A stretch of 64,000 nt of DNA from JACDER01 sp963842575 (GCA_963842575.1 CAWJGS010000010.1:62001-126000), one strand, 5' to 3'. Positions 21,234 to 30,428 are shown, counted from the stretch's first letter. Notes: generated by a model from the letters alone, not told the origin. Made by a program: numbers and translations.

Positions 21234-21571
21234 ACAAGCTCTGCACGAGCGGGAACCGACAGGTCGCCGCGCTGCGACTCACGACGGACATCAAGACGTG
21301 GAAGCAGAACGGGCAGAAGGCGGCCAAGATCGCCGACCAGACGGTGAAGGGATTCGAGGCGGTGACTCCTCCCGACAGCCTCCGGGACGCGGCGCAGAAG
21401 TACACGAAAGCGAGCGAGGACATCGTGAGCGCGGTGTCCGACGCGGCCAGCGCGGCGAAGAACGGCAACACGAAGAAGTTCGACGACGCGCTCTCGCGTC
21501 AGCAGAACTCGAGCCTCCAGGCGCGCGCCTACGCCCACGAGCTTGGCGCCACGGCCTGCTCAGGCGAGTAA
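21125..21571 (+). CDS. small lipoprotein, 148 aa
   Basis: The N-terminus MRRAVPAVVLVVLLAGCGG is a textbook lipobox (LLAGC, Cys 17), so the protein is predicted to be lipid-anchored. The rest is helical and charged (LTKEQYAAALNKLC, AQKYTKASEDIVSAVSDAASAAKNG, FDDALSRQQNSS) with two further cysteines (residues about 37 and 145) that could form a disulphide. The frame is open upstream to 20588, but the lipobox marks ATG 21125. Function unknown. Confidence 0.78.
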   Translation: MRRAVPAVVLVVLLAGCGGGHKKTPQLTKEQYAAALNKLCTSGNRQVAALRLTTDIKTWKQNGQKAAKIADQTVKGFEAVTPPDSLRDAAQKYTKASEDIVSAVSDAASAAKNGNTKKFDDALSRQQNSSLQARAYAHELGATACSGE

Positions 21572-21675
21572 TCGAACTCAGCGCGTCACCGATCCCTTAC
21601 GGCCACACGGTTGTGAAGGATGCGCATCCATTTCGCGGCGACGAAGCCGTCGCGGCACTACTGTTCCGCCCAGCG

Positions 21676-23317
21676 ATGTCGCAGCGCGCCGATCTGGCGA
21701 GGGGCCGCGAATGGTACGAGGAATCGGCCTGGCCGGATGCGCACGCGGCGCTGAAGGCAGCGGACGGCGCGGCGGGCCTCGCTGCCCCCGACCTTGAGCT
21801 GCTCGCGGTCTGTGCGTACATGCTCGGGCGAGACGACGAATACGTCTCGACGCTCGAGCGGGCTCATGGTCAACACCTCGCCTCGGGTGACGTGCCGCGC
21901 GCCGTCCGGTGCGGCTTCTGGATCGGGCACAGCATGCTGTTTCGTGGCCAGACGGCGCGCGCCGCCGGCTGGTTCGGCCGCGCTGAGCGGTTCCTGGGTG
22001 AAGCCGATGTCGACTGTGTCGAGTACGGCTACCTACTCATTCCGCGCTGGCTCGAGCAGATGGCTCACGAAGACTACGAGGCGGGGTTTGCCACGGCGGC
22101 CGACGCTGCCGCGATCGGACAACGCTTCGGCGACGCTGACCTCATTTGGATCGCCCGCGACGAGCAGGGGCGCGCGCTCGCGAAGCAAGGGCGGCTGGAC
22201 GAAGCTTTTCGGCTCGTGGACGAGGTCCTCCTGGTCGCCGAGGCGGGTGAGCTCTCGCCGCGGATGACGGGCATCGTCTACTGCAACACGATCGCCTTCT
22301 GCCGCGACGTGTACGCCCTCCGTCGGGCACGCGACTGGACGGATGCTCTGAGCCGCTGGTGTGATCGTCAGCCTGGGATGGTGGCGCACAACGGTCTCTG
22401 TCTCGTGCACCGAGCCGAGATCGCGCAGCTACGAGGAGAGTGGGAGGAAGCCCTTCATGAGGCGAGACAGGCGTCGGAGCGCTTCACTCGGGGAGTTCTG
22501 AACGAACTCGCCTGCGGGCAAGCGCATTACCGGCGGGGGGAAGTACACCGGCTGCGAGGGCAGTTCGCTGCCGCTGAGGATGCCTATCGGGCGGCGATCC
22601 GCGCGGGCTGTGAACCGCAGCCAGGGCTCGCGCTCCTGCGGCTCGCCGAACGCAAGACCGCCGCTGCTTCCGCGGCGATGCGACGCGTCCTTACCGAGAC
22701 CTCACGACCGCTTCGCCGCGCTGAGCTCCTGCCGGCCGTGGGTGGAGATCCTGCTCGAGGTCGGAGACGTGGAGGAGGCGCGCCGGGCGTGCGACGAGCT
22801 CGACGAGATCGCGGCGCATCATGGAAGCGAGGTGATCGGCGCTCTTGCGGCGCAGTCGCGCGCGAGCGTGGCCCTGGTGGCGGGGGACCCGGGCGACGCC
22901 CTGGGAGACCTTCGGTCGGCTCTCTCACTCTGGCATGCCCTCGAGGCGCCCTACGAGGCCGCGCGTGCGCGGCTGCTCGTGGGGCTGTGCTGCCGTGCCC
23001 TCGGTGACGAAGACTCCGCATGCCTCGAGCTCGAGACGGCCCGCGACGCGTTCGCCAAGCTCGGCGCTCGACCGGATCTTTTGCAGGTGGACCAGCTCTT
23101 GCAGAAGCGAGCCTCCGGCGACGCCTATGGCCTGACGGCGCGGGAGCGTCAGGTGCTCGCCCTGCTGACAGCGGGACGCAGCAATCGGCAGATCGCGGCG
23201 GACCTCGTCATCAGCGAGCACACGGTCGCGCGGCACGTGCAGAACATCTTCGGCAAGCTCGGCGTCACGTCCCGTGCGTCCGCGGGAGCGTTCGCGGTCG
23301 CTCACCAACTGGTCTGA
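21676..23317 (+). CDS. LuxR-family regulator with TPR-like sensor region (one frameshift)
   Basis: Transcription factor of about 547 residues. Residues 1-450 are helical repeats of TPR type (GRALAKQGRLDEAFRLVDEV, VLNELACGQAHYRRGEVHRL, AAEDAYRAAIRAG, AGDPGDALGDLRSAL). The C-terminal 65 residues are a LuxR/FixJ HTH: LTARERQVLALLTAGRSNRQIAADLVISEHTVARHVQNIF. No AAA+ domain is present, unlike LAL/MalT regulators. A one-base shift at about 22725 separates the halves. ATG 21676 is chosen because the repeats begin directly after it; the open frame upstream overlaps the lipoprotein gene. A methyltransferase with a strong ribosome site follows after 122 bp and may be its target. Confidence 0.85.
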
Positions 23318-23439
23318 CCTCGGCGCCCCTGGTCAGAAATGACCAGGCACCCCGCGTGCTCGAAGTTGGTTCGTTCGCCCGATGCGGCGGCGGTTCGCCC
23401 GCTCTAGCGTCGAATCGTTCACGACAGGAGGTGGTAGAG

Positions 23440-24273
23440 ATGACGAAAGCTGCCGTAGACGTTTCGTTCGAGACGTACGGTGGGGACGCGGCCGCGAACT
23501 ACCAGCGGTATTTCGTTCCCGCCATCGGAGCGCCGGTGGCGGGCGACCTGCTCGACCGCGCGGACCTACAACCGGGGGAGCGCGTGCTCGACCTTGCCTG
23601 TGGAACGGGCGTGATCGCGAGGCTCGCGGCAGAGCGAGCAGGCAGCACCGGGTCCGTCACCGGTGTGGACATCAATCCGGGAATGCTCGCGGTTGCCCGG
23701 TCGATCACCGCGAACGGTGCGCCGATCGAGTGGTGCGAGGCCCCGGCCGAGAAGCTGCCGTTTCCAGACAGCCACTTCCACGCGGTGCTGTGTCAGTACG
23801 GGCTCCAGTTCTTCTCCGACAGGGCGTTGGCCCTGCGCGAATCGCGTCGCGTCCTCGTCACCGGGGGGCGCCTGGTCGTCAGCGTTCCCGGCCCCGTACC
23901 GAACCTTTTCGCCGCGATCGAGGACAAGCCCGAACGGCTGTTGGGGCCTGAAGCGGCAGGATTCCTGCAGACCGTCTTCTCGCTCCACGAGGAAACCGAG
24001 CTCGAAAAGCTCCTCCTCGACGCTGGGTTCGAGCAGGTCCAGACCACGCACAGCGTCAAGCGTCTGCAGTTGCCGCCACCGCGGGAGTTCCTGTGGCAAT
24101 ACGTCTTTAGCACCCCTCTGGCGGCCGCCGCGGCCGCGCTGGACGAGGACAGACGCGCGACCCTCGAACGAGAGGTCGTGAAGGCGTGGGAGCCGTTCAC
24201 CGAGGACGGGCGCCTCATTCTCGAGATGGGGACGACGGTCGCCGAGGGCATGCGACCATGGAACGGCACCTAG
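23440..24273 (+). CDS. SAM-dependent methyltransferase (UbiE/type 11)
   Basis: Class I methyltransferase of 277 residues. Motif I is VLDLACGTGVIARLA (about 48-62), motif II region is VTGVDINPGML (about 71-81), then APAEKLPFPDSHFHAVLCQYGLQFF and LRESRRVLVTGGRLVVSVPG, the usual ubiE-like order. ATG 23440 follows AGGAGGTGG at ideal spacing. The C-terminal third is helical and probably shapes the substrate site (LQLPPPREFLWQYVFSTPL). The acceptor is unknown. It follows the LuxR regulator in the same direction; tRNA-Arg lies downstream on the opposite strand. Confidence 0.88.
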   Translation: MTKAAVDVSFETYGGDAAANYQRYFVPAIGAPVAGDLLDRADLQPGERVLDLACGTGVIARLAAERAGSTGSVTGVDINPGMLAVARSITANGAPIEWCEAPAEKLPFPDSHFHAVLCQYGLQFFSDRALALRESRRVLVTGGRLVVSVPGPVPNLFAAIEDKPERLLGPEAAGFLQTVFSLHEETELEKLLLDAGFEQVQTTHSVKRLQLPPPREFLWQYVFSTPLAAAAAALDEDRRATLEREVVKAWEPFTEDGRLILEMGTTVAEGMRPWNGT

Positions 24274-24330
24274 CGAGAGCTGAAGCCGACGCTGGCGAAC
24301 GAGGAATCGGCTTGGCTAAAAGGCTTGATT

Positions 24331-24403
24331 TGCGCCCGGCAGGAATCGAACCTGCGACCTCGCGCTCCGGAGGCGCGCGCTCTATCCCCTGAGCTACGGG
24401 CGC
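24331..24403 (-). tRNA. tRNA-Arg (anticodon CCG)
   Basis: On the minus strand the acceptor stem GCGCCCG pairs with CGGGCGC. The D-arm is GCTCAGGGGATAGAGC, the anticodon arm CGCGC-CTCCGGA-GCGCG places CCG at 34-36, and the T-arm is GCAGG-TTCGATT-CCTGC. The discriminator is A. CCA is not encoded. Confidence 0.97.
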
Positions 24404-24427
24404 GTGGAGAGCGCCTAGTGTATCGCC

Positions 24428-25453
24428 GTGCATCTGAGCGCCCGGATCGTCCGCCTCGAGCTCGAGGAGCCCTTCACGATCGCGCGGGGGACGGAGACCG
24501 AGGTGGAGGTCGTCCAGGTCGAGATCGCCCACGACGGCACGGTCGGGATGGGGGAGGCGACGCCGATCGAGCGTTACGACGAGTACGCCTCGTCCGCCCT
24601 TGCGTATCTCGAAGCGCACGCGGACGAGCTCGGCGACGATCCCTTCGCGCTGGATGCGATCCTCGAGCGGATCCCGCGGGAGCAGTTCGCGGCTCGCTCC
24701 GCCATCGACTCCGCCCTCCACGACCTGTGCGGCAAGCTCGCCGGCCTCCCGGTGTGGCGCCTCCTCGGCCTGCTGCGGGAGGGGCCGCCGACGTCCTGGA
24801 CGATCACCCTGAAAGACCCGGACGCGATGGCGCGCGACGCCGAGCGAGCGAGCGACGGACGCTTCCACCGCCTCAAGCTGAAGCTCGGGGGCCGCGACGG
24901 CCTGGACGTCGAGCGCGTTCGGGCGGTGCGCGCGGCCACGGATCTTCCGCTCCAGGTCGACGTCAACGAGTACTGGTCGCTGGACGAGGCTCTCGAGGCG
25001 CTGCCGGCGCTGGCCGAGGCGGGCGTCCAGTACTGCGAGCAGCCGCTCGCCGCCGGCGATCCGGGTGGACCGGAGCTGAAGAAGCGCGCTCCCATCCCGA
25101 TCTACGTGGACGAGGACTGCCACACGCTGGCCGACGTCGCGGAGTGCGCCGAGCGCGCGCACGGCATCAACATCAAGCTCGCGAAGTCGGGTGGCATCCG
25201 CGAGGCCGTGCGGATGGCGCACGCGGCGCGCGCGCTCGGCCTGGGAGTGATGCTCGGCTGCATGATCGAGTCGGGCCTGGGGATTGCTCCGGCGTGCCAG
25301 ATCGCCAGCCTCTGCGACCATGTCGACCTCGACGGAAACCTCCTGCTCGCCCACGATCCCTGTCCCGGCGTCGAGCTCGTGGACGGCGTCCAGCTCCCTT
25401 CGACGGAACCCGGCCTCGGAGTCCATGCTGAAGCGATATCTGGTTCTCGCTGA
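24428..25453 (+). CDS. dgcA: enolase-superfamily dipeptide epimerase / DgcA-like N-acetyl-D-glutamate racemase
   Basis: Mandelate-racemase-group enzyme of 341 residues. The capping domain spans about 1-110. The barrel carries the K-x-K base motif (LKLKLG, about 151-156), metal ligands in LQVDVNEYW, QYCEQPL and VDEDCH, and the second catalytic lysine in INIKLAKSGG (about 247-256). By homology this could be an L-Ala-D/L-Glu epimerase. However, the next gene, overlapping by 29 bp, is a DUF1611/DgcN homologue, and the DgcN-DgcA pair is described as acetylating D-glutamate and racemising N-acetyl-D-glutamate. I therefore favour DgcA, with the epimerase role as the alternative. GTG start. Confidence 0.8.
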   Translation: MHLSARIVRLELEEPFTIARGTETEVEVVQVEIAHDGTVGMGEATPIERYDEYASSALAYLEAHADELGDDPFALDAILERIPREQFAARSAIDSALHDLCGKLAGLPVWRLLGLLREGPPTSWTITLKDPDAMARDAERASDGRFHRLKLKLGGRDGLDVERVRAVRAATDLPLQVDVNEYWSLDEALEALPALAEAGVQYCEQPLAAGDPGGPELKKRAPIPIYVDEDCHTLADVAECAERAHGINIKLAKSGGIREAVRMAHAARALGLGVMLGCMIESGLGIAPACQIASLCDHVDLDGNLLLAHDPCPGVELVDGVQLPSTEPGLGVHAEAISGSR

Positions 25454-26459
25454 GGGCCGTTCCGGGGACCCTCACTACGGCAAGACCGCGCGAGGGGTGA
25501 TCCGCTACGCGCCCGAGAAGGTCGTGGCCGTGCTCGACTCCCAGCGCGCGGGCGAGTCGTATGAGGGCTTCCCGATCGTGGGCAGCGTCGAAGAGGCGAT
25601 GGCCTACGAGCCGACGACGGCGCTCGTCGGCGTCGCCACGGCGGGTGGCCGCTTTCCGCCGGAGTGGCGCGAGCTCCTGAAGAGCTGCGTGCGCGCCGGG
25701 CTCGACCTCGAGAACGGTCTCCATCAGCGTGTCGCCGATGATCCGGAGCTCGTCGAGCTGGCTCGGGCCAGCGGTGCGCAGCTCATGGACCTGCGCCGCC
25801 CCCCGGACGATCTCAACGTCCCGACCGGCGCGAACCTCGACGCGCCGGCGCGGATTGTCCTGACGGTCGGTTCGGACTGCGCGATCGGGAAGATGACCGT
25901 CTCGCTCGAGCTCGACGCCGAGGCACGGCGGCGCGGGATCGCCTCCGTCTTCGTGCCGACCGGGCAGACCGGCATGGCGATCGCGGGCTGGGGGATCGCC
26001 GTCGACGCCGTCGTCGCCGACTTCATCGCCGGCGCGGCCGAGCGGCTCGTGCTCGAAGGCGTGGAGCGAGGGGGCGAGCTGCTGTGGGTCGAAGGGCAGG
26101 GGTCGCTCACGCACCCGCAGTACTCGGGCGTGACGCTCGGGTTGTTCCACGGGAGCGCCCCGCATGCTCTCGTCCTCTGTCACGTGCCGGGACAGGAGTT
26201 CGTCAACGACGAGCCGCGGTTCCCGATGCCGTCGCTCGCGGCGCTGGTCGAGCTGCACGAGCGGACGGCGCTCATCGCGCGGCCGTCGCCGGTCGCGGCG
26301 ATCGCGCTGAACACACGGGGCATGGAGGAGGACGCCGCCCGGGCCGCGGTCGTCGCGGCAGAGGCGGAAACCGGGCTGCCGGCGGACGACCCGGTCCGTT
26401 TCGGCGCAGCGAGGCTCGTGGACGCCGTGCTCGCGCGGCTGGATGAGCTTCCAGAGTGA
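25425..26459 (+). CDS. dgcN: DUF1611 protein, DgcN-like D-glutamate N-acetyltransferase
   Basis: A 344-residue protein with the two DUF1611 parts: an N-terminal Rossmann-like domain (YLVLAEGRSGDPHYGKTARGVI, then AVLDSQRAG) and a C-terminal P-loop-like domain with GSDCAIGKMTVSLEL (about 146-160), VPTGQTGMAIAGWGI and LLWVEGQGSLTHP (about 221-233). In the described D-glutamate catabolic pathway DgcN acetylates D-Glu and DgcA racemises the product. The ATG lies inside dgcA, so the two are tightly coupled. The family was long annotated as unknown or as an ATP-binding protein; assignment here rests on family and pairing. Confidence 0.78.
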   Translation: MLKRYLVLAEGRSGDPHYGKTARGVIRYAPEKVVAVLDSQRAGESYEGFPIVGSVEEAMAYEPTTALVGVATAGGRFPPEWRELLKSCVRAGLDLENGLHQRVADDPELVELARASGAQLMDLRRPPDDLNVPTGANLDAPARIVLTVGSDCAIGKMTVSLELDAEARRRGIASVFVPTGQTGMAIAGWGIAVDAVVADFIAGAAERLVLEGVERGGELLWVEGQGSLTHPQYSGVTLGLFHGSAPHALVLCHVPGQEFVNDEPRFPMPSLAALVELHERTALIARPSPVAAIALNTRGMEEDAARAAVVAAEAETGLPADDPVRFGAARLVDAVLARLDELPE

Positions 26460-26484
26460 GATGCAAAGTCGTCACACTTTCCTC

Positions 26485-26513
26485 TTGACACGAACACGCG
26501 TTCGCCCTATGAT
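26485..26513 (+). promoter_or_regulatory. consensus sigma-70-type promoter of the LysM gene
   Basis: TTGACA (26485-26490) and TATGAT (26508-26513) are separated by exactly 17 bp. The expected start of transcription is about 26519-26521, directly before ATG 26522, so the mRNA would be leaderless or nearly so. The spacer is filled by a LexA box. Confidence 0.85.
26491..26504 (+). promoter_or_regulatory. LexA (SOS) box 1
   Basis: CGAACACGCGTTCG is a perfect CGAAC-N4-GTTCG operator of the Gram-positive/actinobacterial type. It lies between the -35 and -10 hexamers, where LexA binding would block RNA polymerase. Confidence 0.9.
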
Positions 26514-26514
26514 G

Positions 26515-26528
26515 CGTACATATGTTCG
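26515..26528 (+). promoter_or_regulatory. possible LexA box 2 overlapping the start codon
   Basis: CGTACATATGTTCG differs from the CGAAC-N4-GTTCG consensus at one base. It starts 24 bp after box 1 and spans the predicted transcription start and ATG. Confidence 0.55.
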
Positions 26529-26761
26529 TGCGTATCACCGGTCTCGTTCTCGTGCTCCTCGTCGCCTGGGTCGTGTTCGCCCGCCCGTCGAGTGGCTCTC
26601 CTCGCCCTGGCTCGTACGTCGTGAAGCCGCGCGACACGCTGTGGTCGATCGCCTCGCGCTACTACGGGGGCGATCCGCGCGAGGGCGTCTGGAAGATTCG
26701 CCAGCGCAACGCACTCCCCGGAAACGTCATCCGCGCGGGGGAGAGGCTGGTGATGCCGTAA
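26522..26761 (+). CDS. SOS-controlled small LysM membrane protein (YneA/ChiZ-like)
   Basis: A 79-residue protein with one N-terminal membrane helix (ITGLVLVLLVAWVVFA), a short Pro/Ser linker, and one LysM peptidoglycan-binding domain (YVVKPRDTLWSIASRYYGG ... RAGERLVMP). This architecture matches SOS-induced division inhibitors: YneA in Bacillus and Rv2719c/ChiZ in mycobacteria, which halt septation after DNA damage. The promoter carries a perfect LexA box plus a near-perfect second one, supporting the same role. lexA itself is not in the window. It lies 62 bp after dgcN, and its own promoter suggests independent expression. Confidence 0.82.
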   Translation: MFVRITGLVLVLLVAWVVFARPSSGSPRPGSYVVKPRDTLWSIASRYYGGDPREGVWKIRQRNALPGNVIRAGERLVMP

Positions 26762-26770
26762 CGATGCGCA

Positions 26771-28400
26771 TCACATACCCCGGTACGCGTGCCCGGCCAT
26801 CGCGTCGGGATCGAGCATCACGTTGACGATCGCGGGGACGCCGGCCGCCAGCGCCCGCTCCAGCGCGGGAGCGAGCTCGTCCGGGCGCTCCACGTGCTCT
26901 GCATGGCCGCCGAACGCATCCGTCAGGCGCTCGTAAGGCGTCGGCGCGAGGCGCGTCGCCACTTCCGCATCGTCGCCGTACAGACCGAGTTGCGGAATGC
27001 GGATCTCTCCCCAGGCCGCGTCGTTTCCGATGACGAACACGGCCGGCATCCCGAGCCTGGTCAGCGTTTCGAACTCGAACCCGTTCAGGCCGAACGCGCC
27101 GTCACCGGCGACCACGACAACCTGTTTGTCCGGCCGGGCCGCCTTCACGCCCAGGGCGTAGGGCGGGCCGACACCGAGGCAGCCGAACGGGCCTGGATCG
27201 AGCCAGTGGCCCGGCTTGTGCACTCGCAGCACGCGCGAGACTGCCGCGACGACATCGCCGCCGTCGCCGATCACGATCGTGTCCGGGTCGAGCACGCGGT
27301 CGAGCTCGGCGGCCAGACGGTAGTGGTGAAGCGGCGCCGCGTCCGACTCGATCTCGGTCCGGTGCTCCTCCCACCAGGTCTCGTCCGCCGCGCCCAACGA
27401 GGCGAGCCACTCCGCGCGATCCGAGCCCGGTTTGACGCCGTCCGCCAGGATGCCGAGCACGGCCGCGCAGTCCCCGACGATCCCGGCGTCGGGTGCGCGG
27501 TTGCGCCCGAGCTCCGCCGGGTCCGCGTGGACATGGACGAGCTTCGTTCCTTCGGGGAAGCGGCCGAACTTGAGCCTGAAGTCGAGCGGCGTTCCGATGA
27601 CGCAGATGACGTCCGCCTCGGCGAGCGCCTTCCCACGCGCGTGCTGGAAGAAGAGTGGGTGGTCCGGGAGGCAGAGCACCGCGCCCCGATCCGTTCAGGA
27701 AGATCGGGAGCTGGCCGTTCTCCGCGAAGGCGCGCAGCTGCTTCCAGGCTCCGTCCCACCAGATCCCCGTGCCGGCGACCACCGCCGGCCGCTCCGCCTT
27801 GGTCAAGAGGTCGGCCGCCTTCATCAGCTCGCGCGGATCGCCGAATGCGCGCGCGTCCGAGCGTGAGCTGGTGGACGTTGCCGAGGCCGACGCTTCCGCG
27901 AACAGCACGTCCATCGGCAGCTCGAGGTAGACCGGCCCCCGCGGCTGCGCCAGAGCGTGCCGGAACGCCGTCGCCACATGGTCGGCGATGCGGTCCGGCT
28001 GCGTGCAGACCGCCGACCACTTCGTGATCGGAGCGAGGATGGCGCGCTGGTCGAGCTCCTGGAGCGCTCCCTGCCCGGCCTGGACGAGCGGCCGGGCTCC
28101 ACCGATGACGACGAGCGGCGTCTGCGCCGAGAAGGAGTTCGCGACGGCGGTGACCACACCGGTGACGCCCGGGCCGGCGGTCACGACGGCGACGCCGCAG
28201 GCTCGGTTGATCCGTCCCCAGGCCTCGGCTGCGTGCGCGGCGGCCTGCTCGTGGCGCACATCCACGACGCGCATCCCCTCGAGCCGGCAGCCCTCGTAGA
28301 TCGGCATCACGTGCCCGCCGCAGAGCGTGAAGATCGTGTCCACGCCCTCCGCAGCGATTGCCTGCGCCGCGAGCCGCCCGCCCTGAACCTGTTCTGCCAT
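26771..28400 (-). CDS. thiamine-diphosphate enzyme, acetolactate synthase-like (one frameshift)
   Basis: ThDP-dependent enzyme of about 543 residues with three domains. The N-terminal PYR domain carries the catalytic Glu in VRHEQAAAHAAEAW (about 51-64) and AVVTAGPGVTGVVTA. The central domain has DLLTKAERPAVVAGTGI. The C-terminal PP domain has GDGGDVVA and the ThDP motif GDGAFGLNGFEFETLTRLGMP ending with an ND ligand (VFVIGNDAAW). A one-base shift at about 27680 splits it. The best family fit is ALS/2-hydroxyacyl-CoA lyase; the absence of ilvN or ilvC nearby makes branched-chain synthesis unproven. Start at 28400 follows the family N-terminus. It is divergent from rnz by 44 bp. Confidence 0.85.
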
Positions 28401-28444
28401 GCCGCGCGAGCCTAACCGGAAGAGGGCGGAAATAGAATCGACGC

Positions 28445-29452
28445 ATGGATCTGGACGTCCTCTTCCTCGGCACGTCCGGCTCGATGCCGACCGCACGGCG
28501 GGCTCCGGCCGCGCTCCTCGTCCGCCGCGGCGGCGAGCGGATGCTCTTCGACTGCGCCGAGGGCACGCAGCGGCAGCTGCTGCGCTCCGGCGTCGGTCTG
28601 ATCGAGCTCCGCGAGATCTTCCTCACCCACTTCCACGCGGACCACTTCCTCGGCCTGCCGGGAATGCTGAAGACCTTCTCGCTCCGCGGCCGCGAGGTGC
28701 CGCTCGACCTCTACGGGCCGCCCGGGCTGAAGAACCTGTTCACCGTCCTCAAGCGGATCTTCGGGAAGCTCACCTATCCGGTGAACCTGAACGAGTTGCG
28801 CACGGGTGACGTCCTCGAGCGCGGCGACTACAACCTCGTCACCTTCCCGGTTGCGCACGGCGTCTCCTCGATCGGTTACGCCCTGCTCGAGCATCCGCGG
28901 CCGGGCCGCTTCGACGTCGAGGGGGCCGATGCGCTCGGTGTCCCGCCCGGGCCGGAACGCGGCGCGCTCCAGCGCGGTGACTCCGTGACGCTTCCGGACG
29001 GGCGCACGATCACACCCGACGCGGTGCTCGGCCCGGCGCGGGCCGGGCGGAAGCTCGTCATCACCGGCGACACGATGCCGGCCGGGTCCGTGCTCGAGAT
29101 CTCGCATGCCGCGGACCTGCTCGTCCACGAGGCGACCTTCGGAGAGGACGAGGCGGACCGCGCGCGCGAGACGATGCACTCGACCGCGCGGGAGGCGGCC
29201 GAGCTCGCGCGCGAGGCCGAGGTCACGATGCTGGCGCTCACGCACCTTTCCAACCGCTACTTCGGCTCGGAGCTCGCCCGGGAGGCAAGGGCGGTCTTCG
29301 CCGAGACAGTCGTTCCGAAGGACTTCGATATCATCGAGCTCCGGTTCGAGGAGCGCGGCGGGCCGCTGCTGGTAAAGGGCGGCGCGCTGGGACGGCAGGC
29401 CGAGGACATGCAGAAAGAGCCCGTTCCGACTGTCGAGGGGAGCTCGTCATGA
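28445..29452 (+). CDS. rnz: ribonuclease Z (tRNA 3'-processing endonuclease)
   Basis: Metallo-beta-lactamase-fold nuclease that trims the 3' end of tRNA precursors. This is relevant here because neither tRNA gene in the window encodes CCA. The zinc motif is THFHADHFLGLPG (about 60-72), with further ligands in PVAHG, ITGDT (about 206-210) and LTHLSNRYFG. The N-terminus VLFLGTSGSMPT is canonical. At 335 residues it is slightly longer than usual, with an acidic tail (EPVPTVEGSSS). The stop overlaps the following DUF2007 gene by 4 bp. Confidence 0.94.
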   Translation: MDLDVLFLGTSGSMPTARRAPAALLVRRGGERMLFDCAEGTQRQLLRSGVGLIELREIFLTHFHADHFLGLPGMLKTFSLRGREVPLDLYGPPGLKNLFTVLKRIFGKLTYPVNLNELRTGDVLERGDYNLVTFPVAHGVSSIGYALLEHPRPGRFDVEGADALGVPPGPERGALQRGDSVTLPDGRTITPDAVLGPARAGRKLVITGDTMPAGSVLEISHAADLLVHEATFGEDEADRARETMHSTAREAAELAREAEVTMLALTHLSNRYFGSELAREARAVFAETVVPKDFDIIELRFEERGGPLLVKGGALGRQAEDMQKEPVPTVEGSSS

Positions 29453-29682
29453 CGCAGATGGTTCAGGTTGCGATCGCGGGGGACGTGACCGAGGCCGAGG
29501 AGCTCGAGGCGATCCTGCGCGAGGCCGGGATCGACTCGGAGCTCGAGCCGGCCGTCGACCACCACCCGAGTGCGACGGACGACGTTCCGATGAAGGTGCT
29601 CGTGCCCGCGCCGCTCCTCCTGGCCGCCGAGGAGGCGATCGAGGCGATGTCGGAACCGGATGAGCTCATCTCCGACGCCTGA
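29449..29682 (+). CDS. DUF2007-like small protein, 77 aa
   Basis: Compact ferredoxin-like alpha/beta protein. VQVAIAGDVTEAEELEAILREAGIDSELEP is the usual first half of DUF2007 (described as a putative signal-transducing or prokaryotic-sorting domain); MKVLVPAPLLLAAEEAIEAM is the second. ATG overlaps the rnz stop (ATGA) and its 3' end overlaps the methyltransferase gene by 23 bp, so all three are probably one transcript. Function unknown. Confidence 0.72.
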   Translation: MTQMVQVAIAGDVTEAEELEAILREAGIDSELEPAVDHHPSATDDVPMKVLVPAPLLLAAEEAIEAMSEPDELISDA

Positions 29683-30410
29683 CGTCGACTTCGGGCGGAT
29701 AGCGCCGCGCTACGACGAGCTGCGCAACATCGGCGAGCGCTGGCCGGAGCTCGTCGACCTCCTGGTGCGCGAGGGCGACCTGCGCGGCCGTCGCGTGCTC
29801 GACGTCGGCAGCGGCACCGGGCAGGCTCGCGACCATTCTGGTCGAGCGGTACGGGTGCAAGGTGTGGGGCGTCGATCCCGAGCCGGAGATGATCGAGGTC
29901 GCGCGCGGCAAGGTGCCGCCCGGCGTCGGGCTGAAGATCGGCCGTGCCGAGGACCTTCCGTTCAAGGACGGATGGTTCGAGCGCGTGACCATGACGCTCG
30001 TCCTCCAGTTGGTGGATCGGCCGCGAGCCTTTGCGGAAGCGATTCGCGTCCTGCAGCCGGGCGGCCGGCTCGCGCTTGCGACGTTCGACTACGCCCATTT
30101 CGAGCGTTACTTCCTCGGAGGCTACTTCCCGTCGTTCGAGGCGCGGGACAAGGAGCGCTTCCCGTCGGCGGCCCAGCTCGAGGAGGAGCTCCAGGCCGCC
30201 GGTTTCCGCGAGGTTTCGCTCACTCGCCTGACTCAACGTGAAACGGTCGGCCGCGACACGGTGCTCGAGCGCATCCGCGAGAAGCACATCTCCACCTTCC
30301 AGCTCATCTCCGGGGACGAGTACCGCGCCGGGCTCGAACGTGCGGAGCGTGAGCTGCCGGAAGAGCTCGAGAACGTCCTGGAATGGATCGTCGCGACCGC
30401 CCAGAGGTAG
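29660..30410 (+). CDS. SAM-dependent methyltransferase (one frameshift)
   Basis: Class I methyltransferase of about 250 residues: VLDVGSGTGQ (motif I, about 46-55), then after an inserted base near 29825 LATILVERYGCKVWGVDPEPEMI, RAEDLPFKDGWFERVTMTLVLQLV and VLQPGGRLALATFD. The two frames join exactly across motif I, so a consensus indel is the simplest reading. The substrate is not predictable. It starts inside the DUF2007 gene. The C-terminal part is helical (LERIREKHISTFQLI). Confidence 0.82.
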
Positions 30411-30428
30411 CGCGGCACCTGGTTGGGC

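Noticed and set aside
20588..21571. Single long exported protein joining the 20598 and lipoprotein genes
   Set aside because: The lipobox at 21125 starts a clean lipoprotein, and the signal-peptide gene at 20598 is in another frame; the joined frame is an open-frame accident.
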